Assembly (NCBI GenBank): GCA_947381905.1
Contig: CANCXL010000007.1
Span: 1-64,000, forward strand
Length of the DNA stretch: 64,000 nucleotides
Source of the DNA: an uncultured Clostridiaceae bacterium
GTDB taxonomy: Bacteria; Bacillota; Clostridia; TANB77; CAG-465
Reading direction: 5' to 3'
Made by a program: the position numbers and the translations under genes
The notes under the pieces: model-generated
The model's database searches: none
The model's input: the letters and a program-made list of their open reading frames with translations, nothing else
Told to the model about the DNA's origin: nothing
Shown: piece after piece, positions 18,330-27,536 of the stretch
How positions within the stretch are numbered: position 1 is the first letter of the stretch
Layout of the letters: every line of letters starts with the position of its first letter

Positions 18330-18800
18330 ATGGCTATCAGAGAAATAAGAAAAGATGGAGACGAAATTCTATCTAAAAAATGTAGAGAAGTCGAAGTAAT
18401 TGATGATAAGGTAAAAGAACTTGCACAAGATATGTTAGAGACAATGTATAAAAATGATGGTATTGGGCTTGCTGCATGTCAAGTAGGAATTTTAAAAAGA
18501 ATTGTAGTATATGATGTTGCATATATTCAGGAGGATGGAAAAAGAGAAGGACATATATTAATTAATCCTAAAATTATTTCAAGATCAAAATCTATGATAG
18601 AGGTTGAAGAAGGATGCCTTTCTTTTCCAGATGTTTATGACAATGTTATAAGACATGAAAAAGTTACCGTTGAGTATACTGATTTAGATGGAAAGAAAAG
18701 AAAAATAAATGCAAAAGATATAGAGGCGGTTTGCTTACAACATGAAATTGATCATTTAGATGGTATAGTATTTTTAGACAGAGTAGCTGAACAAAAATAA
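18330..18800 (+). CDS. def: Peptide deformylase
   Basis: A 156-residue metal enzyme removing the N-formyl group from new proteins. The three motifs are complete: GIGLAACQVG, EEGCLSFP with Cys96, and QHEIDHLDG with His138, Glu139 and His142. Compact type 1-like length. It shares an operon with fmt two genes downstream, which adds the formyl group to initiator Met-tRNA. Confidence 0.97.
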   Translation: MAIREIRKDGDEILSKKCREVEVIDDKVKELAQDMLETMYKNDGIGLAACQVGILKRIVVYDVAYIQEDGKREGHILINPKIISRSKSMIEVEEGCLSFPDVYDNVIRHEKVTVEYTDLDGKKRKINAKDIEAVCLQHEIDHLDGIVFLDRVAEQK

Positions 18801-18813
18801 AAAAGGTGGTTAT

Positions 18814-19707
18814 ATGAATAAATTATCTAAAACGATGAAGAAATTAGGCTTTACTTTTTCTTTTAAAAGATTAAAAAAAGCAATTCTTCTAGTTATATTA
18901 TTTTCAATTATAGGAATAGGAGTATATGCACTATATGAGTTTAAGGCTTCAGAGACAGGACTAAAAATGATATATGAAAAGGAAGTCTCTTCTAAAATTG
19001 AAATAGGAGAAAACACAATAATAAGAATATACAAAAAGGATATAAATGACGATAAGGCGCTAGACTTTGTATTTATTATGGGTAAAGAAAAAAGAAGCAG
19101 TGATGATGCACTTAATTCTACAATAGAGCGATATGATAACGTTTCATTAGTTATAATTGATGGAAAAACAGATGATGTAAAAAAATATAATACAGAAAAG
19201 TCTTTTGAACCAGAAGTTACATTAAAAATAGTTGAAGATGAGAAAAATAGATATTTTTTAATATCAGATTATAATGGTAATATTAATTTATTTAGATTAA
19301 ATAAAGAAAATCTTGTAGAAATTATAAAAAATACTACTAAACAGGATTTCTTAGGCTATACTATATATACTAAAAAAGATGAGGAAAATAAAAATATACT
19401 TGAGGTATCATTAGATAATTATGATAAAAATTATTTAAAAGAATATAAAGATATAAAAAGACTAGATTTTACACAAGCAAGTGTAGATTTATCTAAATAT
19501 AGAGAGACATATTTAAGAGATAAAATATCTAAATTTGAATTTAAAGATACAAATAATGATGGTATTCTTGAATTTGTTACAACACAATATATTTTATATA
19601 GTTTAGATGAAAATGCTACTACAAATAAGACAATAGGCAAAATTGAGGTATATTTTAATATAAAAGATAATAAATTAAATTTTGATAGAGTAGAAATAAA
19701 TATTTAA
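18814..19707 (+). CDS. Membrane-anchored protein with Asp-rich FG-GAP/VCBS-like repeats, unknown
   Basis: A 297-residue protein with an N-terminal signal anchor (about residues 25-44) and an exported domain. Recurrent strands follow Asp/Asn-rich turns, such as DINDDKALDFVFIMG, DYNGNINLF and DTNNDGILEFVTT. These resemble calcium-binding turns of FG-GAP or VCBS propeller repeats. No enzyme motif. Located between def and fmt; SD AAGGTGG. The function is unknown. Confidence 0.6.
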   Translation: MNKLSKTMKKLGFTFSFKRLKKAILLVILFSIIGIGVYALYEFKASETGLKMIYEKEVSSKIEIGENTIIRIYKKDINDDKALDFVFIMGKEKRSSDDALNSTIERYDNVSLVIIDGKTDDVKKYNTEKSFEPEVTLKIVEDEKNRYFLISDYNGNINLFRLNKENLVEIIKNTTKQDFLGYTIYTKKDEENKNILEVSLDNYDKNYLKEYKDIKRLDFTQASVDLSKYRETYLRDKISKFEFKDTNNDGILEFVTTQYILYSLDENATTNKTIGKIEVYFNIKDNKLNFDRVEINI

Positions 19708-19736
19708 GATTAAGATTTTTTATCTTAATCTTTTTC
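19706..19736 (+). terminator. Terminator-like hairpin between the 18814 gene and fmt
   Basis: An 11-bp stem AAGATTAAGAT/ATCTTAATCTT with TTTTTC behind it. The fmt SD follows at once, so fmt depends on read-through or an unseen promoter. Confidence 0.75.
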
Positions 19737-19754
19737 TTTAAAGGAGGAATTAAT

Positions 19755-20714
19755 TTGAGAAAAGATATTAAAATTGTTTTTATGGGGACACCGGAATTTG
19801 CAAGAGAATCATTTAAGGGGTTATATGAGGCAGGATTTAACATTGTTGGTTGCTTTACAAATCCAGATAAACCATCTGGAAGAGGAATGAAGCTTAAAGC
19901 ATCTGCCGTAAAGGAATACGCGTTAGAAAAAGAGATACCAGTATATCAACCTAAAAAATTAAGAAATAATGAAGAAGTTCTTGAAACATTAAAAGAGTTA
20001 AAACCAGACATAATTGCAGTTGTTGCATATGGCAAAATTCTCCCAAAAGAAATAATAGATTTGCCAAAATATGGTTGTATAAATGTTCATGGTTCTCTTT
20101 TACCAAAGTATAGAGGACCTGCACCAATGCAATGGTCAATAATTAATGGAGATAAGGTTACAGGAATTACTACAATGTTTATGGATGTAGGAATGGATAC
20201 AGGAGATATGCTACTTAAAGAGGAATTAGTAATTGAGGATAGCTATAATTTAGAAGATGTCCATGATAGGCTTGCAAGTATTGGTGCGAGATTACTAGTA
20301 GAGACAATAGATGGAGTTGTAGATGGAACAATAAAAAGAATTGTTCAACCAGAAGAAGGAACATACGCTCCAATGATTACAAGAGAGACAACAAAAATAG
20401 ATTTTAAAAAGAATGCAAGAGATATATATAATTTTGTAAGAGGTCTTTCTCCATTTCCAGGAACATATATGGAAATGGAAAACGGAAATAAATTTAAAGT
20501 TTTTGATGTAGACTACGTAGTAGATAGTGAAATAGATAAAACTGTAGAGCCAGGGGATATATTACTTATGTCTAAAGATTCTCTATACATTAGATGCACA
20601 GATGGATATATAATTATAAAAACTATTCAACCAGAAAATTCTAAAAGAATGGACATAAAATCATTTATGGCTGGAAATGCATTAAAAATTAGCATGTTAG
20701 ATAAATTTATATAA
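19755..20714 (+). CDS. fmt: Methionyl-tRNA formyltransferase
   Basis: A 319-residue enzyme transferring formyl from 10-formyl-tetrahydrofolate to initiator Met-tRNA. The formyltransferase domain contains VFMGTPEFA, INVHGSLLPKYRGPAPMQ and GMDTGDML. The C-terminal OB-like domain contains ARDIYNFVRGLSPFPGTY. It uses a TTG start at 19755, placed by AAGGAGG at 19741-19747. Functional partner of def upstream. Confidence 0.96.
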   Translation: MRKDIKIVFMGTPEFARESFKGLYEAGFNIVGCFTNPDKPSGRGMKLKASAVKEYALEKEIPVYQPKKLRNNEEVLETLKELKPDIIAVVAYGKILPKEIIDLPKYGCINVHGSLLPKYRGPAPMQWSIINGDKVTGITTMFMDVGMDTGDMLLKEELVIEDSYNLEDVHDRLASIGARLLVETIDGVVDGTIKRIVQPEEGTYAPMITRETTKIDFKKNARDIYNFVRGLSPFPGTYMEMENGNKFKVFDVDYVVDSEIDKTVEPGDILLMSKDSLYIRCTDGYIIIKTIQPENSKRMDIKSFMAGNALKISMLDKFI

Positions 20715-20763
20715 TAATTAATAAGTAAAGTATAAATTAGTATTTTTATAGGGGGAAAACATA

Positions 20764-21072
20764 ATGGACTTAACACAGATGCAAAAAAGAGCATATCAAA
20801 ACAAAGTAAATCATGGATTTAATATTACAGATGTACCAAAAGAATTTTGCTATTTATATGGTGAGGTAGCAGAAGCTTATGATGCATATCTAAAGGGAAA
20901 AGATGATCTAGGAGAAGAACTTGCAGATGTAGCTATTTATCTTTTAGGACTAAGTGAAATTCTAGGCATAGATTTAAAAGAAAAAATTGAGTATAAAATA
21001 CAAAAAAATGAGAAGAGAGTATATAAAGAGGTAAATGGTGCACATATAAAAATCGAAGGAGATAATTATTAA
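20764..21072 (+). CDS. MazG-like nucleotide pyrophosphohydrolase
   Basis: A 102-residue all-alpha protein with the metal-binding pattern of the MazG superfamily: EVAEAYDAY (ExxE type), then EELADVAIYLLG (ExxD). The family hydrolyses abnormal or excess NTPs to NMP and pyrophosphate. This is the short single-domain version; substrate unknown. SD GGGGG at 20751. A terminator follows. Confidence 0.85.
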   Translation: MDLTQMQKRAYQNKVNHGFNITDVPKEFCYLYGEVAEAYDAYLKGKDDLGEELADVAIYLLGLSEILGIDLKEKIEYKIQKNEKRVYKEVNGAHIKIEGDNY

Positions 21073-21075
21073 TAT

Positions 21076-21099
21076 AAGAGCAGTTAACTGCTCTTTTTT
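21076..21099 (+). terminator. Terminator after the MazG-like gene
   Basis: A 20-nt perfect palindrome AAGAGCAG-TTAA-CTGCTCTT followed by T6. Confidence 0.9.
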
Positions 21100-21109
21100 A
21101 TGTAAATTA

Positions 21110-21138
21110 TTGATTTTTTTGACGATTTATAGTATTAT
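21110..21138 (+). promoter_or_regulatory. rlmN promoter, TAG-type
   Basis: TTGATT (21110-21115), a 17-nt spacer ending in TAG, and TATTAT (21133-21138). Confidence 0.6.
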
Positions 21139-21162
21139 ATTTATGTTTAATAAGGAGAAAAA

Positions 21163-22242
21163 ATGGAAAAGATAAATATAACAGAATTAACATTTGAAGA
21201 ACTTGAGAACTTTATAGAAGAACTTGGTGAAAAAAAGTTTCATGCAAAGCAAATTTTTAAATGGATACATAGAGAAAAGATAACAGATTTTGACCAGATG
21301 ACAGATATATCAAAAGCATTAAGGGAAAAATTAAAAGAGAAAACATATCTTATGATTTTAAAAGTACTCGAATGTCAAGTATCTAAAAAAGATGGTACAA
21401 TGAAGTTTTTAATAGAGCTTCCAGACCATAATGCAATAGAATCTGTACTTATGAAGTATCATCACGGTAATACAATTTGTGTCTCTAGTGAGGTTGGATG
21501 TAAGATGGGATGCAAGTTTTGTGCATCAACTAAAGAAGGGTTTGTAAGACAACTTCTTGCATCAGAAATAGAAGGACAATTGCATACTGTAGAAAGATAT
21601 TCAGGAGAAAAAATATCTAATATAGTTTATATGGGAATTGGAGAACCACTAGACAATTATGATAATGTAGTAAAGAGTATAAGACAAATAAATTATCCTT
21701 TAGGATTAAATATTGGTGCAAGACATATTAGTTTATCTACATGTGGTTTAGTACCAAATATTTATCGTTTAGCTGAGGAAAATATACAATGTACATTATC
21801 TATTTCTCTACATGCTACAACAGATGAAAAACGTAGACAAACAATGCCTATTGCAAATAAATATTCTATCGCAGAACTACTTGAAGCATGTAAAGCATAT
21901 ATTAAAATAACAGGAAGAAGAATATCTTTTGAATATGCACTAATTTATGGACAAAATGATTCTAAAGAGGATGCTTTAGCACTTGCAAGGTTGCTTCGAG
22001 GAATGATTGCTCATGTAAATTTAATACCTGTAAATGAAATAAAAAACGGAGTATATAAAAAAGCACCAGAAAAGCATATAGAAGAGTTTATGAATACATT
22101 AAATTCATGTGGTGTAGTAACTACTGTAAGAAGAGAGTTAGGTTCAGATATAGATGCTGCTTGTGGGCAATTAAGAAAGAAATATATAGACAAAACTGAC
22201 GAATTTGCAGATAAAAAGTTCGCAATAAAAGAGAATAACTAA
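21163..22242 (+). CDS. rlmN: 23S rRNA (A2503-C2)/tRNA (A37-C2) methyltransferase RlmN
   Basis: A 359-residue radical SAM enzyme. The N-terminal part contains FHAKQIFKWIHR. The 4Fe-4S cluster motif CKMGCKFC (CxxxCxxC) follows SSEVG, and the methyl-carrying Cys lies in DAACGQLR at the C-terminus. RlmN rather than Cfr is indicated by length and motif context. SD AAGGAGAA; the gene is transcribed from a promoter of its own. Confidence 0.96.
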   Translation: MEKINITELTFEELENFIEELGEKKFHAKQIFKWIHREKITDFDQMTDISKALREKLKEKTYLMILKVLECQVSKKDGTMKFLIELPDHNAIESVLMKYHHGNTICVSSEVGCKMGCKFCASTKEGFVRQLLASEIEGQLHTVERYSGEKISNIVYMGIGEPLDNYDNVVKSIRQINYPLGLNIGARHISLSTCGLVPNIYRLAEENIQCTLSISLHATTDEKRRQTMPIANKYSIAELLEACKAYIKITGRRISFEYALIYGQNDSKEDALALARLLRGMIAHVNLIPVNEIKNGVYKKAPEKHIEEFMNTLNSCGVVTTVRRELGSDIDAACGQLRKKYIDKTDEFADKKFAIKENN

Positions 22243-22248
22243 AAACTA

Positions 22249-22278
22249 TTGAAAAATGTTTTATTTCTTTGATATAAT
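22249..22278 (+). promoter_or_regulatory. prpC-prkC promoter
   Basis: TTGAAA (22249-22254), an 18-nt spacer and TATAAT (22273-22278). Confidence 0.65.
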
Positions 22279-22299
22279 AAAGCAATAAGAGGTGAAATG

Positions 22300-23037
22300 A
22301 TGATATATACAGCTAAGACAGACGTTGGAAGAAAAAGAGAAAATAATGAAGACAATTTATATGCAAGAATATATGATGAAGATACAGCTTTGTTTGTTGT
22401 TGCTGACGGACTAGGAGGATATTCTAGTGGTGAAGTAGCAAGTAAAGTTGCTGTAAATTCTATTAGAGATAATTTTGAAGTTAATATAGATGTTTTAAAA
22501 AAATCAGATGAAGACAAGATAAAAAAATTCTTTAAAGAATTAGTACAAATTACTAACCAAAAAATTTATAGCATGCAGATGTCTAATCCTAAATATAAAG
22601 GAATGGGAACAACTGTAGTACTTGTTGGTAAGGTAAATGGTAAAATATACTATGAATCTGTTGGTGATAGTAGATTATATTATATTGACAAAGAACTAAA
22701 AAAGATCGAACAGATCACAATAGATGATACATATGTAAATGAACTACTAAAGAAGAATTTAATTAAAAAAAGTGAAGTTGAAACACATCCACAAAAACAT
22801 ATTTTAACAAAAGCTCTTGGTATATTTGATACAATAGATTTAGATATTGATACTTTTATTAGAAAAGATGGGTATCTATTACTTTGCTCAGATGGGCTTA
22901 CAAATATGTTACAAAATGAAGATATATTAGAAATAATTAGTACAACACCTTTTGATAATTTAGCAGAAAAATTTGTTCAAAGAGCAAATGCTAATGGTGG
23001 AACAGATAATATAACTTTAATTTGTGTAGAAATATAA
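22300..23037 (+). CDS. prpC: PP2C-type protein phosphatase PrpC/Stp
   Basis: A 245-residue metal-dependent Ser/Thr phosphatase opposing the kinase encoded 13 nt downstream. PPM motifs are present: TDVGRKRENNEDN, VVADGLGGYSSGEVAS, GMGTTVV, LLCSDGLTNML and GGTDNITLI. Start at the second Met (22300) gives better spacing to GAGGTG at 22289-22294 than 22297. The prpC-prkC-rsgA-rpe order is conserved in Firmicutes. Confidence 0.95.
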   Translation: MIYTAKTDVGRKRENNEDNLYARIYDEDTALFVVADGLGGYSSGEVASKVAVNSIRDNFEVNIDVLKKSDEDKIKKFFKELVQITNQKIYSMQMSNPKYKGMGTTVVLVGKVNGKIYYESVGDSRLYYIDKELKKIEQITIDDTYVNELLKKNLIKKSEVETHPQKHILTKALGIFDTIDLDIDTFIRKDGYLLLCSDGLTNMLQNEDILEIISTTPFDNLAEKFVQRANANGGTDNITLICVEI

Positions 23038-23050
23038 AGGGGAGAAATTT

Positions 23051-25045
23051 ATGGAATTAATTGGTAAAATTCTTGCTGGTAGATATGAAATAATTGAAAA
23101 AGTTGGAGAAGGTGGAATGGCTTATGTGTTTAAAGCTAGAGATAACCTTTTAAATAGATATGTAGCTGTTAAAATATTAAAAAATGAATACTCAAAAGAT
23201 GAGGTTTTTGTAAAGAGGTTTAGAACAGAAGCACAAAGTGCAGCCTCTCTTATTCACCCAAATATTGTTTCAGTATTTGATGTTGGTGAGGATAGAGAAA
23301 TAAGCTATATTGTAATGGAGCTTTTAGAAAATAAGACTTTAAAAGATTATATACAAGAAAAAGGATCTTTATCTAATGAAATTACATTAAAAATAGCAGC
23401 TCAAATTGCATCTGCACTTGAAGCAGCACATAAAGCACATATTGTGCATAGAGATATAAAGCCTCAAAATATAATATTAAATAGAAATTTAGTTGCAAAA
23501 GTAACAGATTTTGGTATTGCTAAGGTGACATCTGCTACATCTGCTACAATAACAAGCACAGAGAAAACAATGGGATCAGTACATTATTTTTCACCAGAGC
23601 ATGCAAAAGGTGGGTATACTGATGCAAAATCTGATTTATATTCTTTAGGTGTAGTAATGTATGAGATGGCAACAGGAAAACTACCATTTGATGCAGAATC
23701 TGCTGTATCTGTTGCATTAAAACATATTCAAGAAATGCCTATAGAACCAATAGAGGTAAATCCTAACGTTAGTAAGCCATTAAATGAAATAATAATGAAG
23801 GCTATGGAAAAATCAACTGCTACTAGATATCAAACAGCAACAGAAATGCTTACAGATATTTCACTTGCACTATCTAAGCCTACTAACAGTTTAGTATCTA
23901 GATCACAAACTTCAATTGAAGCTGGTGCTACACAAGTAATACCAGTATTAAATGATGAAAATATTGTGCCAAATGTAAGAATTAGACAATCAACTGGAGG
24001 AAGAACAGCATATGCAGCATCTAATAAATATAGAGACGAAAGAGTAAATACTCAGCCAGATGTTGATGATGATGTTCAAGAGGTAAAGGCAGTTAAAACT
24101 CCTCAAGAGAAAAAGAAGAAAATGATTATTACATTAAGTGTAGTTGCAGTACTTGTAATTATTGTTGGAATTGTTTTTGGATATTTTATCAAGAAGATAT
24201 TTAATAGTGGTAAAGAACAAGAAGTTGAAATTCCATATATAATTGGTAAAAACATAGATGACTTAAAGAAACAATATGAATCAGAGGGCTTTGAATTTAT
24301 TCAAACTGCTGCGGAAAATAGTTCTGAATTTAAAGAGGGAGAAGTAATTACTCAAAAACCAGATGCTGGCACAAAAACAACAGATAAAAAAATATATTAT
24401 ACAATAAGTAGAGGAGAAAAACTTGTTAAGGTAACAAATGTTGAAGGAAAAGATTTGAAAGTTGCAAAATATGAACTTGAAAATACTTTAGGATTTATTG
24501 TTGAAGAAGAAAAGAAAATTTCTGATACTGTTGCAGCAGGACTTGTAATATCTCAAGATTATAAGGATGTTGAAAGACCTGTTGGAAGTATAATAAAGCT
24601 TACAGTAAGTTCAGGAGATGGAAAAACACAAGTTATAGTACCAAGTGTTGTAGGAAAGAATGTAAATGATGCAAAAGCTGCTTTAGAGAAAGAAAAACTT
24701 AAAGTAGAAATAGAATATGGCGAAGATGAAAGTAAATCTAATGGAACAGTTTTAACTCAATCTTATCCACAAAACTCTGTATTAAAAGAAGGAGACTTAA
24801 TTACAATAAAAGTAAATAAGAGAATTGTAAATAAAACTGTAACTGTACCAGGTATTCCAGATGGAACAAAAAAAGATGATATTTCAGTTAAAGTAAGTGT
24901 TGATGGTGGAGCATCAAATAATACTACATTTACTTATGATGAGGAAGCAGGCTCTGTTACATTTACTGTTAATGGCTATGAAAAGCTAGACTATACTATA
25001 AGTGTAAATGGTTCAGTAATAAATAGTGGCTCAACAAGTTTTTAA
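23051..25045 (+). CDS. prkC: Ser/Thr protein kinase PrkC/Stk with PASTA domains
   Basis: A 664-residue membrane kinase. The kinase domain (1-270) has GEGGMA at 19-24, Lys41, HRDIKPQN with Asp135 and a DFG. A basic juxtamembrane stretch precedes one membrane helix (about 357-380). The extracellular part has three PASTA-like repeats beginning at VEIPYIIGK, LVKVTNVEGK and VIVPSVVGK, which sense muropeptides or lipid II. The final 70 residues (VTVPGIPDGTKKDDIS onward) form a beta-rich module that does not look like PASTA. The family controls growth, division and spore germination. Full length and intact. Confidence 0.95.
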   Translation: MELIGKILAGRYEIIEKVGEGGMAYVFKARDNLLNRYVAVKILKNEYSKDEVFVKRFRTEAQSAASLIHPNIVSVFDVGEDREISYIVMELLENKTLKDYIQEKGSLSNEITLKIAAQIASALEAAHKAHIVHRDIKPQNIILNRNLVAKVTDFGIAKVTSATSATITSTEKTMGSVHYFSPEHAKGGYTDAKSDLYSLGVVMYEMATGKLPFDAESAVSVALKHIQEMPIEPIEVNPNVSKPLNEIIMKAMEKSTATRYQTATEMLTDISLALSKPTNSLVSRSQTSIEAGATQVIPVLNDENIVPNVRIRQSTGGRTAYAASNKYRDERVNTQPDVDDDVQEVKAVKTPQEKKKKMIITLSVVAVLVIIVGIVFGYFIKKIFNSGKEQEVEIPYIIGKNIDDLKKQYESEGFEFIQTAAENSSEFKEGEVITQKPDAGTKTTDKKIYYTISRGEKLVKVTNVEGKDLKVAKYELENTLGFIVEEEKKISDTVAAGLVISQDYKDVERPVGSIIKLTVSSGDGKTQVIVPSVVGKNVNDAKAALEKEKLKVEIEYGEDESKSNGTVLTQSYPQNSVLKEGDLITIKVNKRIVNKTVTVPGIPDGTKKDDISVKVSVDGGASNNTTFTYDEEAGSVTFTVNGYEKLDYTISVNGSVINSGSTSF

Positions 25046-25048
25046 TTT

Positions 25049-25077
25049 AAAGAAGAGGGAAACCTCTTCTTTATTTC
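25049..25077 (+). terminator. Terminator after prkC
   Basis: A 10-bp stem AAAGAAGAGG/CCTCTTCTTT closed by a GAAA tetraloop. The T tract is short. Confidence 0.8.
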
Positions 25078-25106
25078 TTGAAAAAGGACATAAGTTGTAG
25101 TAATAT
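25078..25106 (+). promoter_or_regulatory. rsgA promoter, TAG-type
   Basis: CTTGAAA with TTGAAA at 25078-25083, a 17-nt spacer ending in TAG, and TAATAT (25101-25106). Confidence 0.6.
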
Positions 25107-25125
25107 ATAATATATAGGAGAAAGT

Positions 25126-26034
25126 ATGGAAAAATTGATAGGAAAAATAATACGTATAGATTTAGATATATATGTTATTAATATACAAGATACAAATAAC
25201 ATAGTTTTTGCAAAAGCAAGGGGAAATGCTAAAAAGAATAATGCTATTTTAGTTGGAGATATTGTAGAAGTAGAAAAAGTTAATCAAGATTATATGATTA
25301 CCAAAGTAATTGATAGGTTAAACTCATTAATTAGACCACCTGTAAGTAATATTGATCAAATGATTATTGTGGTATCTCTTGGAGCTCCTGTACCAGATTA
25401 CATATTATTAGATAAACAGATTGTATTATGCCTTGCAAAAGGAATAGAACCAATAATTTGTTTAAATAAAATAGATCTATGTGATAAAGATCTTCAAGCT
25501 AAAAATGATTTAGAATATATAAAAAATACATATGAAAATCTTGGAATAAAGATTTGTTATGTAAGTGCAAAAGAAAAAATAGGATTAGAAGAATTGAAAT
25601 CATTTTTATATGGAAAAACATCTGCATTTTCTGGTAATTCTGGTGTTGGTAAATCATCTATTACACAAGAAATATTAAATGATTATCCAAAAACTATAGA
25701 CATAGGAGAGATAGGGCAAAAATCTAAAAGGGGTAAACATACAACCAAGTCTGTAAATTTATATGCGTTAAATAATAATACATATATTTTAGATACACCT
25801 GGATTTTCTAGTTATGAGTTATATGATGTAGAACATAAAGAATTAAGAAATTATTATAAGGAGTTTATAAACTGCAATTGTGATTATGACGACTGTGCAC
25901 ATGTTATTGAAGCGGATACAGTATGTGATGTTAAAAGAAAAGTTCAAAATGGTAAGATAGATAAAGGCAGATATGAAAGATATGTATATATTTATGATAA
26001 ATTAAAAGAGAGATATGACAAAAGATATAAATAA
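25126..26034 (+). CDS. rsgA: Small ribosomal subunit biogenesis GTPase RsgA
   Basis: A 302-residue circularly permuted GTPase acting in late 30S maturation. N-terminal OB domain; G4 motif NKIDLCD precedes G1 GNSGVGKSS; then RGKHTT and DTPGF. The C-terminal zinc site contains the CNCDYDDCAH...CDVK pattern. Full length. Position after prkC matches the conserved order. Confidence 0.96.
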   Translation: MEKLIGKIIRIDLDIYVINIQDTNNIVFAKARGNAKKNNAILVGDIVEVEKVNQDYMITKVIDRLNSLIRPPVSNIDQMIIVVSLGAPVPDYILLDKQIVLCLAKGIEPIICLNKIDLCDKDLQAKNDLEYIKNTYENLGIKICYVSAKEKIGLEELKSFLYGKTSAFSGNSGVGKSSITQEILNDYPKTIDIGEIGQKSKRGKHTTKSVNLYALNNNTYILDTPGFSSYELYDVEHKELRNYYKEFINCNCDYDDCAHVIEADTVCDVKRKVQNGKIDKGRYERYVYIYDKLKERYDKRYK

Positions 26035-26043
26035 TGTAAATTA

Positions 26044-26080
26044 AAGCGCTAATATTTAGAGTATTAGCACTTTTTTCTTT
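26044..26080 (+). terminator. Terminator after rsgA
   Basis: Stem AAG-GCTAATA/TATTAGC-CTT with one internal mismatch, followed by T6. Confidence 0.8.
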
Positions 26081-26097
26081 TTTTCTGTTTGTTATAC

Positions 26098-26126
26098 TTG
26101 AAATATAATATTACTTATAGTAATAT
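26098..26126 (+). promoter_or_regulatory. rpe-alkD promoter, TAG-type
   Basis: ACTTGAAA with TTGAAA at 26098-26103, a 17-nt spacer ending in TAG, and TAATAT (26121-26126). Confidence 0.6.
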
Positions 26127-26155
26127 TAAAATAGCGTTAAGTGGAGGAGGATATT

Positions 26156-27523
26156 ATGAAGAATTTATCTATTTCAATATTAAATGTAGATAATATACCA
26201 ACTTTTTTAGATAAACTAAAAAGAGCAGAAGAAATTTTAAAAAAGGAAAAAATAAAGGATAGCTTTAATATATCAATTCATTTTGACGTTATGGACAATA
26301 AGTTTGTTCCAAATAATGGCATAGATATAGAAAAAATAAGTAAGGTTAATAATTTTAATTATTATATAGATACTCATTTAATGGTACAAAAACCAATTGC
26401 TGATGGATATATAGATAGAGCAATAGAACTTGGATGTAGAGATATAACAATTCATTATGAGATTGATGATTTTGATAGAGCTTTAGACTATCTACTAAAA
26501 AAGAAAGAAGAACTAGATGGAAAATTAAAAATAGGAGTATCAATAAAACCTAATACTGATGTTACTAAATTAGAAAAATATATAAATAAGATAGATAAAG
26601 TTCTAATTATGAGTGTTGAACCTGGATTTGGAGGACAAAAATATATTGATTTTGCAACAGACAAGATAGAATATATTAAATCTAAATATCCTAGTATATT
26701 TGTTCAAGTAGATGGTGGAGTAAATGAAGATACTTTAAAGTCTCCAATAAGAGCAGATGTAGATAGTGTTGTTGTTGGAAGTTATATAACTAAAGCTGAG
26801 GATAAAATAATAGATAGATTATGTGTTTTAAACGGAATTCTAGATATTGAAACAGCACCTCACGAGGCAAATATTGAATTTGAAAAAAGAACTATTCAAG
26901 CCGTTGAAGGTGGATATGCACAGGGTGACATTCTTCTTGGAATTAAAGTGCCAAGGATAAGAGCAATAGCTAAAAAGTGGTACAAAGTTATTACATTTGA
27001 TGCATTAAGCTATTTTATTAGTTCTAAAATTCATGATTATAGAAGATTTGCTATATTTTGTCTAGATTTAATTGTAAATAAGGACAATTATGATAAAGTT
27101 AAGAATTTTATAGATAATAATACTCAACATATAAATAACTGGGATTTAGTAGATAGTTTGGCTCCAATTTGTATAGGCAAGCAGATTTTAGATAAAACAG
27201 ATAAAGAAATATATAATATTTTAAGAAAATATACTAAATCTTCAAATATATGGACTAAAAGAATAGGAATAGTATCTTTACTATATATTGCAAAAGAAAA
27301 CAGAAAAAAAGTTGTTTTTGATGTAATAGATGATGTGTTTTATGAACAGTTTCACTTGTACCAAAAAGCAAGTGGATGGGTTTTAAGAGAATTGTATAAA
27401 GTAAATCCAGAGGATACACTACAATATTTAATACAAAAGAATAAAGAAAGAAAAATACCTAACATTTTAAAATCTTATGCGACAGAAAAAATGACAAAAG
27501 AAGAAAAGGAAAGAATAAAATAA
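26156..27523 (+). CDS. Fusion: ribulose-phosphate 3-epimerase + AlkD-type DNA alkylation repair protein
   Basis: One uninterrupted 455-residue frame. Residues 1-235 form an Rpe TIM barrel interconverting ribulose-5-P and xylulose-5-P. Metal ligands are His42 and Asp44 (HFDVMDNKFVPN), His74 (DTHLMV) and Asp186 (QVDGGV), with MSVEPGFGGQ intact. Residues 240-455 form an AlkD-like HEAT-repeat glycosylase for bulky or cationic alkylated bases: GYAQGDILLGIKVPRIR, NNWDLVD with Trp329 and Asp333, IWTKRIGI with Arg369, and GWVLREL with Trp408, equivalent to the aromatic cradle and catalytic Asp of Bacillus AlkD. ATG 26156 follows GGAGGAGG. No in-frame ATG with SD lies near the junction (about 26850-26890), so a single polypeptide is expected. 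It holds the classical rpe place after rsgA. The biological reason for the fusion is unknown. Confidence 0.9.
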   Translation: MKNLSISILNVDNIPTFLDKLKRAEEILKKEKIKDSFNISIHFDVMDNKFVPNNGIDIEKISKVNNFNYYIDTHLMVQKPIADGYIDRAIELGCRDITIHYEIDDFDRALDYLLKKKEELDGKLKIGVSIKPNTDVTKLEKYINKIDKVLIMSVEPGFGGQKYIDFATDKIEYIKSKYPSIFVQVDGGVNEDTLKSPIRADVDSVVVGSYITKAEDKIIDRLCVLNGILDIETAPHEANIEFEKRTIQAVEGGYAQGDILLGIKVPRIRAIAKKWYKVITFDALSYFISSKIHDYRRFAIFCLDLIVNKDNYDKVKNFIDNNTQHINNWDLVDSLAPICIGKQILDKTDKEIYNILRKYTKSSNIWTKRIGIVSLLYIAKENRKKVVFDVIDDVFYEQFHLYQKASGWVLRELYKVNPEDTLQYLIQKNKERKIPNILKSYATEKMTKEEKERIK

Positions 27524-27536
27524 GGAGTGATAATAT

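Noticed and set aside
26840-26900. A separate start for the AlkD half
   Set aside because: No in-frame start codon with an SD near the junction; the frame is continuous.
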